Notes: generated from the sequence alone by a model not told the origin. Shown: positions 7,939 through 17,590, counted from the first letter of the stretch. The stretch: 64,000 nucleotides of DNA from Flavobacterium sp. Root186 (GCF_001428525.1 NZ_LMHW01000014.1:310001-374000); one strand, 5' to 3'. Made by a program: numbers and translations.

Positions 7939-9123
7939 ATGAAACCTATTTTATCAAAGCAGGAATTGCTCGATTCAACTTCTTTTTGTGTTATTGTACC
8001 AACTTACAATAACCAGAAAACATTGAAAAAAGTGTTGGATTCTATTTTAGATTTCACTCCAAATATCATTATTGTCAACGATGGCTCAACAGATGAAACC
8101 AGCGAAATTTTAAAACAATATTCTCAGTTTACTCAAATTCATCATCCTAAAAATTTAGGAAAAGGAAGAGCACTGCGAAATGGATTTAGAAAAGCAATTG
8201 AAATGAATTTTGAATATGCCATCACTATAGATTCTGACGGCCAGCATTTCGCATCTGATATTCCAAATTTTATTGAAGAAATTCAAAAAGAACCCAATTC
8301 ACTTTTAATTGGAAGCCGAAACATGACGCAGGAAAATGTTCCTAAGAAAAGCAGTTTTGGCAACAAATTCTCTAATTTCTGGTTCAAGTTTGAAACCGGA
8401 ATTGAACTTCAGGATACACAATCTGGTTTTAGATTATATCCTTTAAAATTAATTCCGAAACCATTCTATACTAATAAATTTGAGTTTGAAATTGAGGTAA
8501 TTGTTCGTTCATCGTGGAAAGGAATTATCGTTAAAAATATTCCCATTCAGGTTTTGTATGATCCGGCAGAACGTGTTTCGCATTTTCGCCCTTTCAGGGA
8601 TTTTACCCGAATCAGTATTTTAAATACCGTTTTGGTAATCAATGCTTTGTTGTATATTAAACCTCGTGATTTCTTTCGACGAGCAAAAAAAAAAGGTTTT
8701 AAAAAATTCTTTCTGGAAGATATTTTAGAAAGCAACGATTCTAATTTTACGAAATCTGCCTCAATTGCTTTGGGAATTTTTATCGGAATTTCTCCTTTTT
8801 GGGGATTTCAAACCATACTTCTTTTTACTTTTTCCGCTTTATTCAGGCTCAATAAAGTAATCGCTTTTTTGTCTTCAAATGTGAGTTTTCCTCCTTTTAT
8901 TCCGCTGGTAATCTATGGTTCATTAAAAACGGGAAGTCTTTTTATTTCTAGTGATGCGCCATTAATTTTAGATAGTTCGGCCACACTCGACGATATTCAA
9001 AAAAACGCTGCACAATATATCGTCGGAAGTCTTATTTTAGCATCCGTTTTAGCACTATCAGCTGGCCTAATAAGTTATTTGCTTTTAACCGCTTTTAGTT
9101 CTAAAAACAAAACGAATATTTAG
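7939..9123 (+). CDS. Family 2 glycosyltransferase fused to DUF2062 membrane domain
   Basis: Residues about 15-240 are a GT-A glycosyltransferase of the dolichol-phosphate-mannose-synthase type: VIVPTYNNQKTL, NDGSTDET, TIDSDGQHF (DxD-like metal site) and DTQSGFRLYPL. The C-terminal 140 residues are a DUF2062 membrane module (IALGIFIGISPFWGFQT, then two further hydrophobic helices). The same fusion occurs in aryl-polyene and flexirubin clusters. It probably attaches a polar head group or makes a polyprenyl-linked sugar at the cytoplasmic face. The start at 7939 gives a complete domain; a nearby ATG at 7925 is out of frame. Confidence 0.88.
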   Translation: MKPILSKQELLDSTSFCVIVPTYNNQKTLKKVLDSILDFTPNIIIVNDGSTDETSEILKQYSQFTQIHHPKNLGKGRALRNGFRKAIEMNFEYAITIDSDGQHFASDIPNFIEEIQKEPNSLLIGSRNMTQENVPKKSSFGNKFSNFWFKFETGIELQDTQSGFRLYPLKLIPKPFYTNKFEFEIEVIVRSSWKGIIVKNIPIQVLYDPAERVSHFRPFRDFTRISILNTVLVINALLYIKPRDFFRRAKKKGFKKFFLEDILESNDSNFTKSASIALGIFIGISPFWGFQTILLFTFSALFRLNKVIAFLSSNVSFPPFIPLVIYGSLKTGSLFISSDAPLILDSSATLDDIQKNAAQYIVGSLILASVLALSAGLISYLLLTAFSSKNKTNI

Positions 9124-9133
9124 GTACGGTTTT

Positions 9134-9272
9134 GCCACAGATTAAAAGATTTACAAAGATTTTTTTTCGCCACAAATTTCACGAATTACCACAAATTAAT
9201 TCGTGCTAATTCGTGAAATTCGTGGCAAACAGACACAGATTGGAAAATCATTTTAATCCTATAATCTGTGGC
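9134..9272. repeat. Nested inverted repeat between GT-DUF2062 and MMPL genes
   Basis: The outer arms are perfect: GCCACAGATTA at 9134-9144 and TAATCTGTGGC at 9262-9272. The inner arms are GCCACAAATTTCACGAATTA at 9169-9188 and its complement with one change at 9207-9226, leaving an 18-nt loop. Both arm pairs begin with the same GCCACA word, so this looks like one mobile word family nested in itself rather than a simple terminator. No ORF is present. Transcribed, it would form a large two-stage hairpin inside the pigment operon. Confidence 0.8.
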
Positions 9273-9292
9273 AAAAAAAATAATAAATAATT

Positions 9293-12200
9293 ATGCATCA
9301 ATACTTTTACGCCATTCATTTATTTGTAAACCGAAGAAAATCTCTCTCGGTTCACTTGGCTGTTTTGATGCTTTTGGTATTTGGATTTTTTGCTTCTCAA
9401 ATTAAATTTGAAGAAGACATTACCAAGCTTATTCCAACAAACGATAAAGCCGATGCAACTGCAAAAGTTTTAAAACAACTAAACTTTGCCGATAAAACTA
9501 CCGTTATTTTCAAACTCGAAAAAAATGGTTCTGCCGAAGATTTAAAAGAAATAGCAACCGCTTTTTCAGATAGCGTTGCTAATTCCTGCAAACCTTATAT
9601 AACCGGAATTCAGGGAAAAGTTGATGAAGAAAACATTCAGGAAACTATTGATTTTGTTTATAATAATCTGCCGCTTTTTCTTGAAGATAAAGATTATGCT
9701 GTCATTCAAACCAAACTGCAAAAAGATAGTATTGCGGCAACCGTTCAGGGAAATTACAAATCGATTATTTCACCTTCGGGATTTATCACGAAAGATTTTA
9801 TTCTGCAGGATCCGCTTGGGATTTCTTTTATCGCTTTAAAAAAATTACAACAATTAAATATTGGCGACGATTTTACGCTCGACAATGGTTTTGTAATGAC
9901 AAAAGATAAAAAGAAATTATTGCTTTTTATCACCTCAGATATTTCTTCAAGCGAAACAGAAAAAAACAGCATTTTTGCCGAAAAACTAAAATCGATTCAG
10001 GAAAATTTAAATACGCAGTTTAAAGGAAAAACTTCTGTGAGTTATTTTGGGTCAGCATTAATTGCGGCCGCAAACGCCAAACAAATTAAAAGCGATATTG
10101 TTTTAACTACAACAATCGCAATGATTACGCTAATGCTGATTTTGATTTTGTTTTACAGAAAAATATTGATTCCGTTAATTATTTTTCTGCCAACCGTTTT
10201 TGGAGCTTTATTCGCCGTTGCCTTTTTATATTTTGTAAAAGAACAAATCTCAGCCATTTCACTCGGAATTGGTTCTATTTTATTGGGAATCACGATCGAT
10301 TATTCGCTTCACATTCTTACACATTACAAACATAACAGCGACATCAAAACACTGTATAAAGACATTACGATGCCGGTAATTATGAGCAGCTCTACAACTG
10401 CTGTTGCCTTTTTATGTCTGCTTTTTGTAAAATCTGATGCTTTAAATGATCTCGGAATTTTTGCTGCCGTTATTGTTATGGCAGCCGGAGTTTTTTCTCT
10501 CTTGATTGTTCCGCATTTATATAAACCAAAAGAAAACAATTTTGAACACAAGAAAAATGCGATCGATAAACTGGCCCATTTTTCATTTCACAATAACAAA
10601 TTCTTAATTGGATTTTGTGTTATCATTACCATTATTTGCTGCTTTACTTATAACAATGTTGGTTTCAATAACGATTTGTCGCAGTTAAATTTTGTTCCGA
10701 AAGATATTAAAGCCGCCGAAAAACAATTGGAAGAAAGTACCAGTTTAACTTCAAAAACCATTTATGTTGCGGCTTACGGAAAAAGCATGGAAGAAGTTTT
10801 GCAAAACAACAGCAAACTTTTTACCGACTTGACTAAAGAAAAACAACAAAACAAAATATTGAATTTTAGTTCGGTTGGCGGAATTGTACTTTCTCAAAAA
10901 GAACAAATTCAGAAAATTGCAAAATGGAATTCGTTTTGGAATTCAGAAAAAAAACAAAATTTAAAATCCCAATTAATTACCGAAGGCTCAAAATTCGGCT
11001 TTAAGCCAACTACTTATTCTCTGTTTTTTGATCATTTAGATTTTCATTTTAAACCAATTTCTACCCTAGATTATTTAAAAATTCAAGCGTTGCAGCTGAA
11101 AGAATTTGTAACCGAAAAAAATGGTTTTTACACGATTTCGACTTTAGTAAAAGTGACACCTAAACAGCGTGATAAATTTGTAAAATCGACTTCTGCAAAA
11201 GAAAATTTAATTGCAATTGATCGTCAGCAAATGAACGAGACTTTTTTCAGCACTTTAAAAACTGATTTTAATTCGCTTGTCAATTATTCTTTTGTTGCTG
11301 TAATTTTAATTTTGTTTTTCTTTTTCCGAAGAATCGAATTGGTCATTGTAAGCTCTATTCCAATCGCTCTAACGGGAATTGTAACCGCAGGAATTATGGG
11401 TCTTTTTGGCATTCAGATGAATATTTTCAGCATGATTGTATGCACTTTGATTTTTGGTCATGGTGTCGATTTTAGTATTTTCATGACGAGTGCTTTACAA
11501 AAAGAATATACAAACGGAAAAAACGAAATTGCCATTTACAGAACGTCAATTATTCTGGCGGTAATTACAACCATTTTAGGAATTGGCGCCATGATTTTTG
11601 CCAAACATCCAGCATTGCGTTCTATTTCTTCGGTTTCATTAATTGGAGTTTTTGCAGCATTAATTATTACATTTATATTTTATCCAATTCTGTTTAAATT
11701 ATTTCTCTCAAACAGACCTAAAAACGGAAACCCGCCTTTTCAATTACGCACTTTTACTTACGGTGTAATGTCATTTTTCTATTACGGACTTGGCGGTATT
11801 TTAATGTCATTTTTCAGCTTTACAATAATGCCTATTTTGCCGCTCAGCAAAAAAACAAAAATGAAAGGTTTTAGATATGTGGTTTCAAAATACATGAAAT
11901 CGGTTTTATATTCCAACCCTTTTATACACAAAAAAGTCGTTAATAATTTTAATGAAACGTTTGAAAAACCAGCGGTTATTATTGCCAATCATTCTTCATT
12001 TTTAGATATTTTATCGATTGGAATGCTGAGTCCAAAAATTATTTTTCTCGTAAGCGACTGGGTTTACAATTCTCCTATTTTTGGGGGCGTTGTTAGAAAA
12101 GCCGGTTTTTATCCGGTTTCTGAAGGTTTGGAAGGCGGCGTTGAACATTTACGAAAAAAAGTAAACGAGGGCTATTCCTTAATGGTATTTCCGGAAGGAA

Positions 12201-12970
12201 CACGTTCAGAAAACAATGTTATTAAACGATTCCATAAAGGTGCTTTTTTCCTTGCCGAAGAATTTAAATTAGACATCGTTCCGGTTGTAATTCATGGTGC
12301 TTCAGAGTTAATTCCGAAAGGCGATTTTGTCATTCATGACGGAAATTTGACCGTTACCATTTTAGAAAGAATTACCCCTGAAAATACTTCTTTTGGAAAT
12401 AATTATGCCGAAAGAACAAAACAAATAAGTGCCTTTTTTAAAGAGGAGCATCGTAAAATTCGCCAGCAGTTAGAAGGCCCGGATTATTTCAAAAAAATGC
12501 TGGTTAACAGTTATGATTATAAAGAAATTGAAGTTGAAAATGCTGTAAAAAAAGATTTAAAGCAGCATTTAGAAACGTATTTTAATTTAAATAAATACAT
12601 TAATTCTAAAGCTAAAATTTTACATCTTGCTAATGATTATGGGCAATTAGATGTTTTATTGGCGTTGCAGGAACCACAGCGAAAAATAGTTTCTTTTATA
12701 AATGATGAAGAAAAATTATTGGTTGCCAAAACAAATTATTTTCTAAAAAAGAGAAAAATATCTTATCTGGATCAATTAGATTCAGCAGTTGAAGATCAAT
12801 ATGACGTTGTTTTAATTTCTGATGAAAATTATGCGGCGGATTTTGAAAAAGTGATTGCAGCTTCTTCTATAATTTTAGTTAACTCTTCTAATTTAAAAAC
12901 GAAATTGTTTGGTTATGGTTTCGAAATTGTTTCAGAAGAAAACGCGATAATTGTATTAAATAAAAAATAA
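9293..12970 (+). CDS. MMPL/RND-type transporter fused to PlsC-like acyltransferase and C-terminal Rossmann-like domain
   Basis: This 1225-residue protein has three parts. Residues 1 to about 830 form two MMPL halves, each with one TM helix, a large periplasmic loop and a bundle of TM helices (around residues 268-415 and 660-820). Residues about 880-1060 are a PlsC-type 1-acylglycerol-phosphate acyltransferase with NHSSFLD (899-905, the HxxxxD motif) and FPEGTRS (966-972). The last 130 residues look like a degenerate methyltransferase-type Rossmann fold (KILHLANDYGQLDVLLAL, YDVVLIS) without a clear SAM glycine motif. Aryl-polyene clusters contain separate MMPL exporters and acyltransferases; here they are one chain. 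It probably acylates the pigment and moves it out of the inner membrane. Confidence 0.9.
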   Translation: MHQYFYAIHLFVNRRKSLSVHLAVLMLLVFGFFASQIKFEEDITKLIPTNDKADATAKVLKQLNFADKTTVIFKLEKNGSAEDLKEIATAFSDSVANSCKPYITGIQGKVDEENIQETIDFVYNNLPLFLEDKDYAVIQTKLQKDSIAATVQGNYKSIISPSGFITKDFILQDPLGISFIALKKLQQLNIGDDFTLDNGFVMTKDKKKLLLFITSDISSSETEKNSIFAEKLKSIQENLNTQFKGKTSVSYFGSALIAAANAKQIKSDIVLTTTIAMITLMLILILFYRKILIPLIIFLPTVFGALFAVAFLYFVKEQISAISLGIGSILLGITIDYSLHILTHYKHNSDIKTLYKDITMPVIMSSSTTAVAFLCLLFVKSDALNDLGIFAAVIVMAAGVFSLLIVPHLYKPKENNFEHKKNAIDKLAHFSFHNNKFLIGFCVIITIICCFTYNNVGFNNDLSQLNFVPKDIKAAEKQLEESTSLTSKTIYVAAYGKSMEEVLQNNSKLFTDLTKEKQQNKILNFSSVGGIVLSQKEQIQKIAKWNSFWNSEKKQNLKSQLITEGSKFGFKPTTYSLFFDHLDFHFKPISTLDYLKIQALQLKEFVTEKNGFYTISTLVKVTPKQRDKFVKSTSAKENLIAIDRQQMNETFFSTLKTDFNSLVNYSFVAVILILFFFFRRIELVIVSSIPIALTGIVTAGIMGLFGIQMNIFSMIVCTLIFGHGVDFSIFMTSALQKEYTNGKNEIAIYRTSIILAVITTILGIGAMIFAKHPALRSISSVSLIGVFAALIITFIFYPILFKLFLSNRPKNGNPPFQLRTFTYGVMSFFYYGLGGILMSFFSFTIMPILPLSKKTKMKGFRYVVSKYMKSVLYSNPFIHKKVVNNFNETFEKPAVIIANHSSFLDILSIGMLSPKIIFLVSDWVYNSPIFGGVVRKAGFYPVSEGLEGGVEHLRKKVNEGYSLMVFPEGTRSENNVIKRFHKGAFFLAEEFKLDIVPVVIHGASELIPKGDFVIHDGNLTVTILERITPENTSFGNNYAERTKQISAFFKEEHRKIRQQLEGPDYFKKMLVNSYDYKEIEVENAVKKDLKQHLETYFNLNKYINSKAKILHLANDYGQLDVLLALQEPQRKIVSFINDEEKLLVAKTNYFLKKRKISYLDQLDSAVEDQYDVVLISDENYAADFEKVIAASSIILVNSSNLKTKLFGYGFEIVSEENAIIVLNKK

Positions 12971-14488
12971 ATGAAAGAGCAGTACGATGTAGTAATTGTT
13001 GGCAGTGGTTTAGGCGGATTGGTTTCGTCTATAATTTTAGCTAAAGAAGGCTACAGCGTTTGTGTACTCGAAAAGAACAATCAATATGGAGGAAATCTGC
13101 AGACTTTTGTTCGCGATAAAACTATTTTTGATACTGGAATTCATTATATCGGAGGTTTAGCTGAAGGTCAAAATTTGTATAAATATTTTAAATATATTGG
13201 AATTATTGATCATCTCAATCTAAAAAAATTAGATGAAAATTGCTACGATATGATTTCGTTTGAAGACGATCAAAACGAATATCCGCATGCGCAGGGTTAC
13301 GAAAATTTTGCTGATCAACTGGCAGTTTTTTTTCCTGAAGAAAAAGCAAATATTGGAAAATACTGTGAAAAGCTGCAAACAATCTGCGATGCTTTTCCGC
13401 TCTATAATTTAAACTGGGAAGGGAAATACGACAACGAAATTCTGGCACTCAATGCAAAAGAAATTATTGATGAGTGTACACAGAATGAAAAACTAAAAGC
13501 AGTTCTTGCCGGTTCTAATTTTCTGTATGCCGGAATTCCGGATAAATCGCCTTTTTATGTTCATGCACTTTCAGTAAACTCTTATATTCAAAGTTCGTGG
13601 CGATGCATTAATGGCGGAAGCCAGATTACAAAACAGCTTTTAAAACAACTTAAAAAATACGGCGGCGAATTTTATAAATACAAAGAAGTTACACGTTTTA
13701 ATGTTGAAGATAATAAAGTCGATTTCGTTGAGTTAAAAGATGGAACAAAAGTTTTTGGCTCGAAGTTTATTTCGAATATTGAACCGAAAACAACTTTAAA
13801 AATGGCGGGTGAAGAAAACTTCAGAAAAGCTTTTGTTAATCGTGTACAAAGTCTTGAAGGCGTCATTTCTGCCTTTAGTTTATACATTGTTTTTAAGCCT
13901 CACACTTTTAAATATATCAATCACAATTTCTATCATTTTAAGAAAACCAGCGAAGTCTGGACGGCACATGAATATGATGAAGATTCGTGGCCAAAAGGTT
14001 TTATGGCTTCGATGAATGCTTCAAAAAAAGAGGAAATCTGGGCAGAAGGAATGACGTTTATAACCTACATGAAATATGAAGATGTCGAGCCTTGGATTGA
14101 CACTTTTAATACAACAGCCGAAGAAAGCGATCGCGGCGAAAGTTATGAGGAATTTAAGTCGAGAAAAACGGCTAAATTTTTAAACGAAATTGAAATTAAG
14201 TTTCCGGGAATCAGGGATTGTATAAAATCAATTCATACTTCTACTCCGCTTTCTTATCGCGATTATATTGGCGGTTTTAACGGAAATATGTACGGTTATG
14301 TTAAAGATTCTAACAATCCGATGAAAACGCTAATTCCGGCAAAAACAAAATTGGATAATTTATATCTTACAGGTCAAAGTATCAATATGCACGGCGTTTT
14401 GGGTGTAACAATTGGTGCCGTTTCAACCTGTTCTGAAATTGTGGGCAAAGAATATTTGGTTACGAAAATTAATTCCGAATCTGAATAA
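12971..14488 (+). CDS. Phytoene-desaturase-like FAD-dependent oxidoreductase
   Basis: The 505-residue flavoprotein has an N-terminal Rossmann dinucleotide fold (DVVIVGSGLGGLVSSIILAKEG, then VLEKNNQYGG) and a C-terminal FAD-closing motif (NLYLTGQSINMHGVLGVTIGAV). Both match the carotenoid isomerase/phytoene desaturase and all-trans-retinol saturase group. The ATG follows directly on the transporter stop codon with no spacer. In a flexirubin-type cluster it may desaturate, isomerise or hydroxylate the polyene or aryl end; the exact reaction cannot be read from sequence. Confidence 0.88.
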   Translation: MKEQYDVVIVGSGLGGLVSSIILAKEGYSVCVLEKNNQYGGNLQTFVRDKTIFDTGIHYIGGLAEGQNLYKYFKYIGIIDHLNLKKLDENCYDMISFEDDQNEYPHAQGYENFADQLAVFFPEEKANIGKYCEKLQTICDAFPLYNLNWEGKYDNEILALNAKEIIDECTQNEKLKAVLAGSNFLYAGIPDKSPFYVHALSVNSYIQSSWRCINGGSQITKQLLKQLKKYGGEFYKYKEVTRFNVEDNKVDFVELKDGTKVFGSKFISNIEPKTTLKMAGEENFRKAFVNRVQSLEGVISAFSLYIVFKPHTFKYINHNFYHFKKTSEVWTAHEYDEDSWPKGFMASMNASKKEEIWAEGMTFITYMKYEDVEPWIDTFNTTAEESDRGESYEEFKSRKTAKFLNEIEIKFPGIRDCIKSIHTSTPLSYRDYIGGFNGNMYGYVKDSNNPMKTLIPAKTKLDNLYLTGQSINMHGVLGVTIGAVSTCSEIVGKEYLVTKINSESE

Positions 14489-14494
14489 AAAATC

Positions 14495-16162
14495 ATGAAA
14501 AACCGAATCTTACTTTTCTTCTTTATCGGTTTTCTACTATTGTTTGTTTCTTGCGGAACATCAAAATCAATGCACCATAAACCGGATCTTTCTCACTATA
14601 ATTCGGCAAAACCAATCGTTGTAAAAAAATCTGATTCTGTATTTATCTCCGGAAAAAATTCTCTTTTAAAAAATAAACAAGGCATCTGGGAACTGTATGC
14701 CGAAGGCGATCCGCTGGAAATTGGTTTAAACACCGGAGCTTTAACCGATTCTCTTTTAAAAAACCAGCAGCGCATTTTTTTCTCCAAAGTAAAAGATTTT
14801 ATTCCGTCTGGTTTTCAGCAGAAAATACTCCGTCAATTTCTAAAATGGTACAATCGAAAATTATATTTGAATGTTCCTGAAGAATATCAAACAGAAATTT
14901 ATGGCGTTTCTGAATACACTTCGGATGAATTAAATAACATTGCGCCCAAATATCAGCGTGGTTTATACCTTCATGCGGCGCACGATATTGGCCATGCTTT
15001 ACAAGATTTGGCTTTGGTTGGCTGCTCGTCTTTTGCGGCCTGGAATGAAAAATCGGAAGATGGAAATTTAATTCTCGGACGCAATTTTGATTTTTATGTA
15101 AATGACGCTTTCGCGGAAAATAAAATTGTGGCGTTTATAAATCCGAAAGCAGGTTACAAATTTATGATGGTCACCTGGCCGGGAATGGTTGGTGCTGTCT
15201 CTGGAATGAATCAGGAAGGTTTAACGGTGACGATTAATGCTTCGAAATCTAAAATTCCGCTTAGTGCAAAAACACCAATTTCGATTTTGACACGCGAAAT
15301 TTTACAGCATGCCAAAAACATAGACGAAGCCATTTCGATTGCAAAAAAAAGAAAAGTATTTGTTTCTGAATCGATAATGGTGGGAAGCGCCAATGATAAC
15401 AAAGCGATTTTAATTGAAGTTTCTCCTGAAAAAATGGACGTTTACGATGCTCCAAACAGCGATCAGTTAATTTGTTCGAATCATTTTCAGGGAGAAGCTT
15501 TTGCAGCTGATAAACGGAATCAGGAACAAATTGTAAACAGTCATTCTGAATATCGCTTTGAAAGAATGCAAGAACTTCTGGCAGAAAACCCAAAAGTAAA
15601 TCCAGAAATTGCTTCGGAAATTCTTCGAAATAAAAATGGCTTGAAAGATATTCCGCTTGGTTACGGTTCTGAAAAAGCGTTAAACCAATTAATGGCGCAT
15701 CACGGAATTATTTTTAAACCGAAAGAAAAATTAGTTTGGGTTTCGGCAAATCCGTATCAATTGGGCGAATTTGTTTGTTATGATTTGAATTCCGTTTTTG
15801 GCGAAAGAAAAAATGATTCGATAAATTCTTTTCAAAAAGAAAATTTAAATATTGCCAAAGATCCGTTTTTAGAGACAGCCGCTTTTCGCAATTATAAAAA
15901 ATTCAAAATTGAAGATCATAAAATAGATTCGTTTCTTGAAAATAAAGAATCGATTTCTCCAGAATTCATTCAAAACTATCAATCATTAAACCCTGATTAT
16001 TGGGTTGTATATTATAAAGCAGGATTGTACTTTTACCAAATAAAAGATTTTCAGCAGGCAAAACTTAATTTTGAAAAAGCTTTGACCAAAGAAATTACGA
16101 CGCTGCCTGAAAAAGAAAAAATTGAAAAATATTTAAAAAAAATCAAAAGAAAATTAAAATGA
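14495..16162 (+). CDS. C45-family Ntn-hydrolase/acyltransferase lipoprotein
   Basis: This 555-residue protein has a lipobox (LLFVSC-GTS), so it is probably membrane-anchored outside the cytoplasm. The central region matches the C45 autoproteolytic acyltransferase family (acyl-coenzyme A:6-aminopenicillanic-acid acyltransferase type). The predicted self-cleavage site is Gly176-Cys177 in LALVGCSSFAAW, followed by NLILGRNFDFY and MNQEGLTVTINASKS. The last 110 residues look like a TPR-type helical tail (YWVVYYKAGLYFYQIKDFQQAKLNFEKAL). It could acylate or deacylate the exported pigment. The stop overlaps the next gene by 4 nt. Confidence 0.85.
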   Translation: MKNRILLFFFIGFLLLFVSCGTSKSMHHKPDLSHYNSAKPIVVKKSDSVFISGKNSLLKNKQGIWELYAEGDPLEIGLNTGALTDSLLKNQQRIFFSKVKDFIPSGFQQKILRQFLKWYNRKLYLNVPEEYQTEIYGVSEYTSDELNNIAPKYQRGLYLHAAHDIGHALQDLALVGCSSFAAWNEKSEDGNLILGRNFDFYVNDAFAENKIVAFINPKAGYKFMMVTWPGMVGAVSGMNQEGLTVTINASKSKIPLSAKTPISILTREILQHAKNIDEAISIAKKRKVFVSESIMVGSANDNKAILIEVSPEKMDVYDAPNSDQLICSNHFQGEAFAADKRNQEQIVNSHSEYRFERMQELLAENPKVNPEIASEILRNKNGLKDIPLGYGSEKALNQLMAHHGIIFKPKEKLVWVSANPYQLGEFVCYDLNSVFGERKNDSINSFQKENLNIAKDPFLETAAFRNYKKFKIEDHKIDSFLENKESISPEFIQNYQSLNPDYWVVYYKAGLYFYQIKDFQQAKLNFEKALTKEITTLPEKEKIEKYLKKIKRKLK

Positions 16163-17448
16163 TTCCAGCAATAGAAAAAAATTCTTTAGAAGAAATTAAA
16201 ATTTTTCAAGAAAAAAAACTATCAGAACTTTTAGAATATATTAGTCAAAATTCTCCTTTTTATAAAAGACTTTTTGCCGGACAAAATATTGATATCTCGA
16301 AAATTAAAACCCTTAAAGATTTACAATTTCTGCCTGTTACTACAAAAGAAGATTTGCAGCAATATAATGATGATTTTGTGTGTGTTCCGCAAAATAAAAT
16401 TATTGACTATGCCTCTACTTCAGGAACTTTAGGCGATCCTGTAACTTTTGGTTTAACCGATTCTGATTTGGATCGATTAGCTTACAACGAAGCAATATCA
16501 TTTGCCTGCGCCGGAATTGCAGAAGGTGATGTTGTACAGTTAATGACCACAATCGACAGAAAATTTATGGCTGGTTTGGCTTATTTTCTTGGGCTTCGAA
16601 AATTGAAAGTTGGCGTGATTCGAGTTGGTGCCGGAATTCCGGAAATGCAATGGGATTCGATTTTAAAATACAACCCGAGTTATTTAATTACCGTTCCGTC
16701 CTTTTTATTAAAGTTGATTGAATACGCCGAAATTCACGGAATCGATTATAATAATTCGAGCATAAAAGGCGCAATTTGCATTGGAGAATCTTTGCGAGAC
16801 CAGGATTTTTCAATGAATATTTTATCGAAAAAAATCACCGATAAATGGAATATTAAATTGTTTTCGACTTATGCATCTACCGAAATGAGCACAGCTTTTA
16901 CAGAATGTGAACATGAAAATGGTGGACATCACCATCCGGAATTAATCATTGTTGAAGTTTTAGATGAAAATAATTTACCTGTTAAAGACGGAGAAACGGG
17001 CGAACTTACTTTTACAACTTTAGGTATTGAAGCGATGCCTTTACTCCGTTTTAAAACCGGAGATATTGTTCAGCTTCATAATGAACCTTGCAAGTGCGGA
17101 AGAAATACTTTTCGTGTCGGCCCGGTTATTGGCCGTAAAAAGCAAATGATAAAATACAAAGGAACAACGCTTTATCCGCCTGCGATGAACGATGTTTTAA
17201 GCGGATTTGACAATATCGAAAATCATATTATTGAAATCTCTACAAACGATTTAGGCACTGATGAAATCGTGATAAAAATTGCTGTTAAAAATCAAACTCC
17301 AGAATTTTTACAGGAAATTAAGGATCACTTTAGAGCAAAATTAAGAGTAACTCCAAAAATAGAATTTGCCTCAAAAGAAACTTTAAATCCTTTAGTTTTT
17401 AATCCGATGAGCCGCAAACCAATTCGTTTTTTTGATTATAGAACTTAA
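16159..17448 (+). CDS. Phenylacetate-CoA-ligase-like adenylate-forming enzyme
   Basis: This 429-residue ANL-superfamily ligase of the PaaK/coenzyme F390 synthetase group has the nucleotide loop YASTSGTLGDPVTFG and the A5-type motif STYASTEMSTAF. It also has LLRFKTGDIVQL followed by a Cys-containing CKCGRNT segment, and the hinge GRKKQMIKYKGTTLYPPAM. It should activate an aryl or acyl carboxylate with ATP, loading it on CoA or the carrier protein. A cinnamate- or coumarate-type starter is the likely substrate in flexirubin biosynthesis (inference). It overlaps the C45 gene by 4 nt and is the last gene of the visible cluster. Confidence 0.88.
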   Translation: MIPAIEKNSLEEIKIFQEKKLSELLEYISQNSPFYKRLFAGQNIDISKIKTLKDLQFLPVTTKEDLQQYNDDFVCVPQNKIIDYASTSGTLGDPVTFGLTDSDLDRLAYNEAISFACAGIAEGDVVQLMTTIDRKFMAGLAYFLGLRKLKVGVIRVGAGIPEMQWDSILKYNPSYLITVPSFLLKLIEYAEIHGIDYNNSSIKGAICIGESLRDQDFSMNILSKKITDKWNIKLFSTYASTEMSTAFTECEHENGGHHHPELIIVEVLDENNLPVKDGETGELTFTTLGIEAMPLLRFKTGDIVQLHNEPCKCGRNTFRVGPVIGRKKQMIKYKGTTLYPPAMNDVLSGFDNIENHIIEISTNDLGTDEIVIKIAVKNQTPEFLQEIKDHFRAKLRVTPKIEFASKETLNPLVFNPMSRKPIRFFDYRT

Positions 17449-17472
17449 TATAAGGTACTAAGTTGCAAAGAT

Positions 17473-17524
17473 TCAAAGGGACAAAGGTTTTTAAAAGGCT
17501 GATATAAAACCTTTGAACCTTTGT
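17473..17524. repeat. Imperfect inverted repeat of the CAAAGGTT word
   Basis: Arms at 17473-17491 and 17506-17524 pair at 16 of 19 positions around a 14-nt loop; the word CAAAGG/CCTTTG occurs several more times up to 17540. It lies after the pigment-cluster ligase and before dusB. There is no strong U-tract, so it is an intergenic word repeat that may act as a weak terminator rather than a canonical one. Confidence 0.6.
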
Positions 17525-17547
17525 CGCTCTGAACCTTTGAACCTCAA

Positions 17548-17581
17548 TTTGGTACAAATTGAACTAAATGTTGTAATTTTG
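17548..17581 (+). promoter_or_regulatory. Bacteroidota-type promoter for dusB
   Basis: TTTG at 17548-17551 and TAATTTTG at 17574-17581 (exact TAnnTTTG) are separated by 22 nt. Initiation a few bases after the -7 element would leave almost no 5' leader before the ATG at 17591. Confidence 0.65.
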
Positions 17582-17590
17582 CAAAAAATT

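Noticed and set aside
17513..17590. Longer N-terminus for DusB
   Set aside because: The extension covers the inverted repeat end and the TAnnTTTG promoter; the ATG at 17591 gives the normal DusB start.
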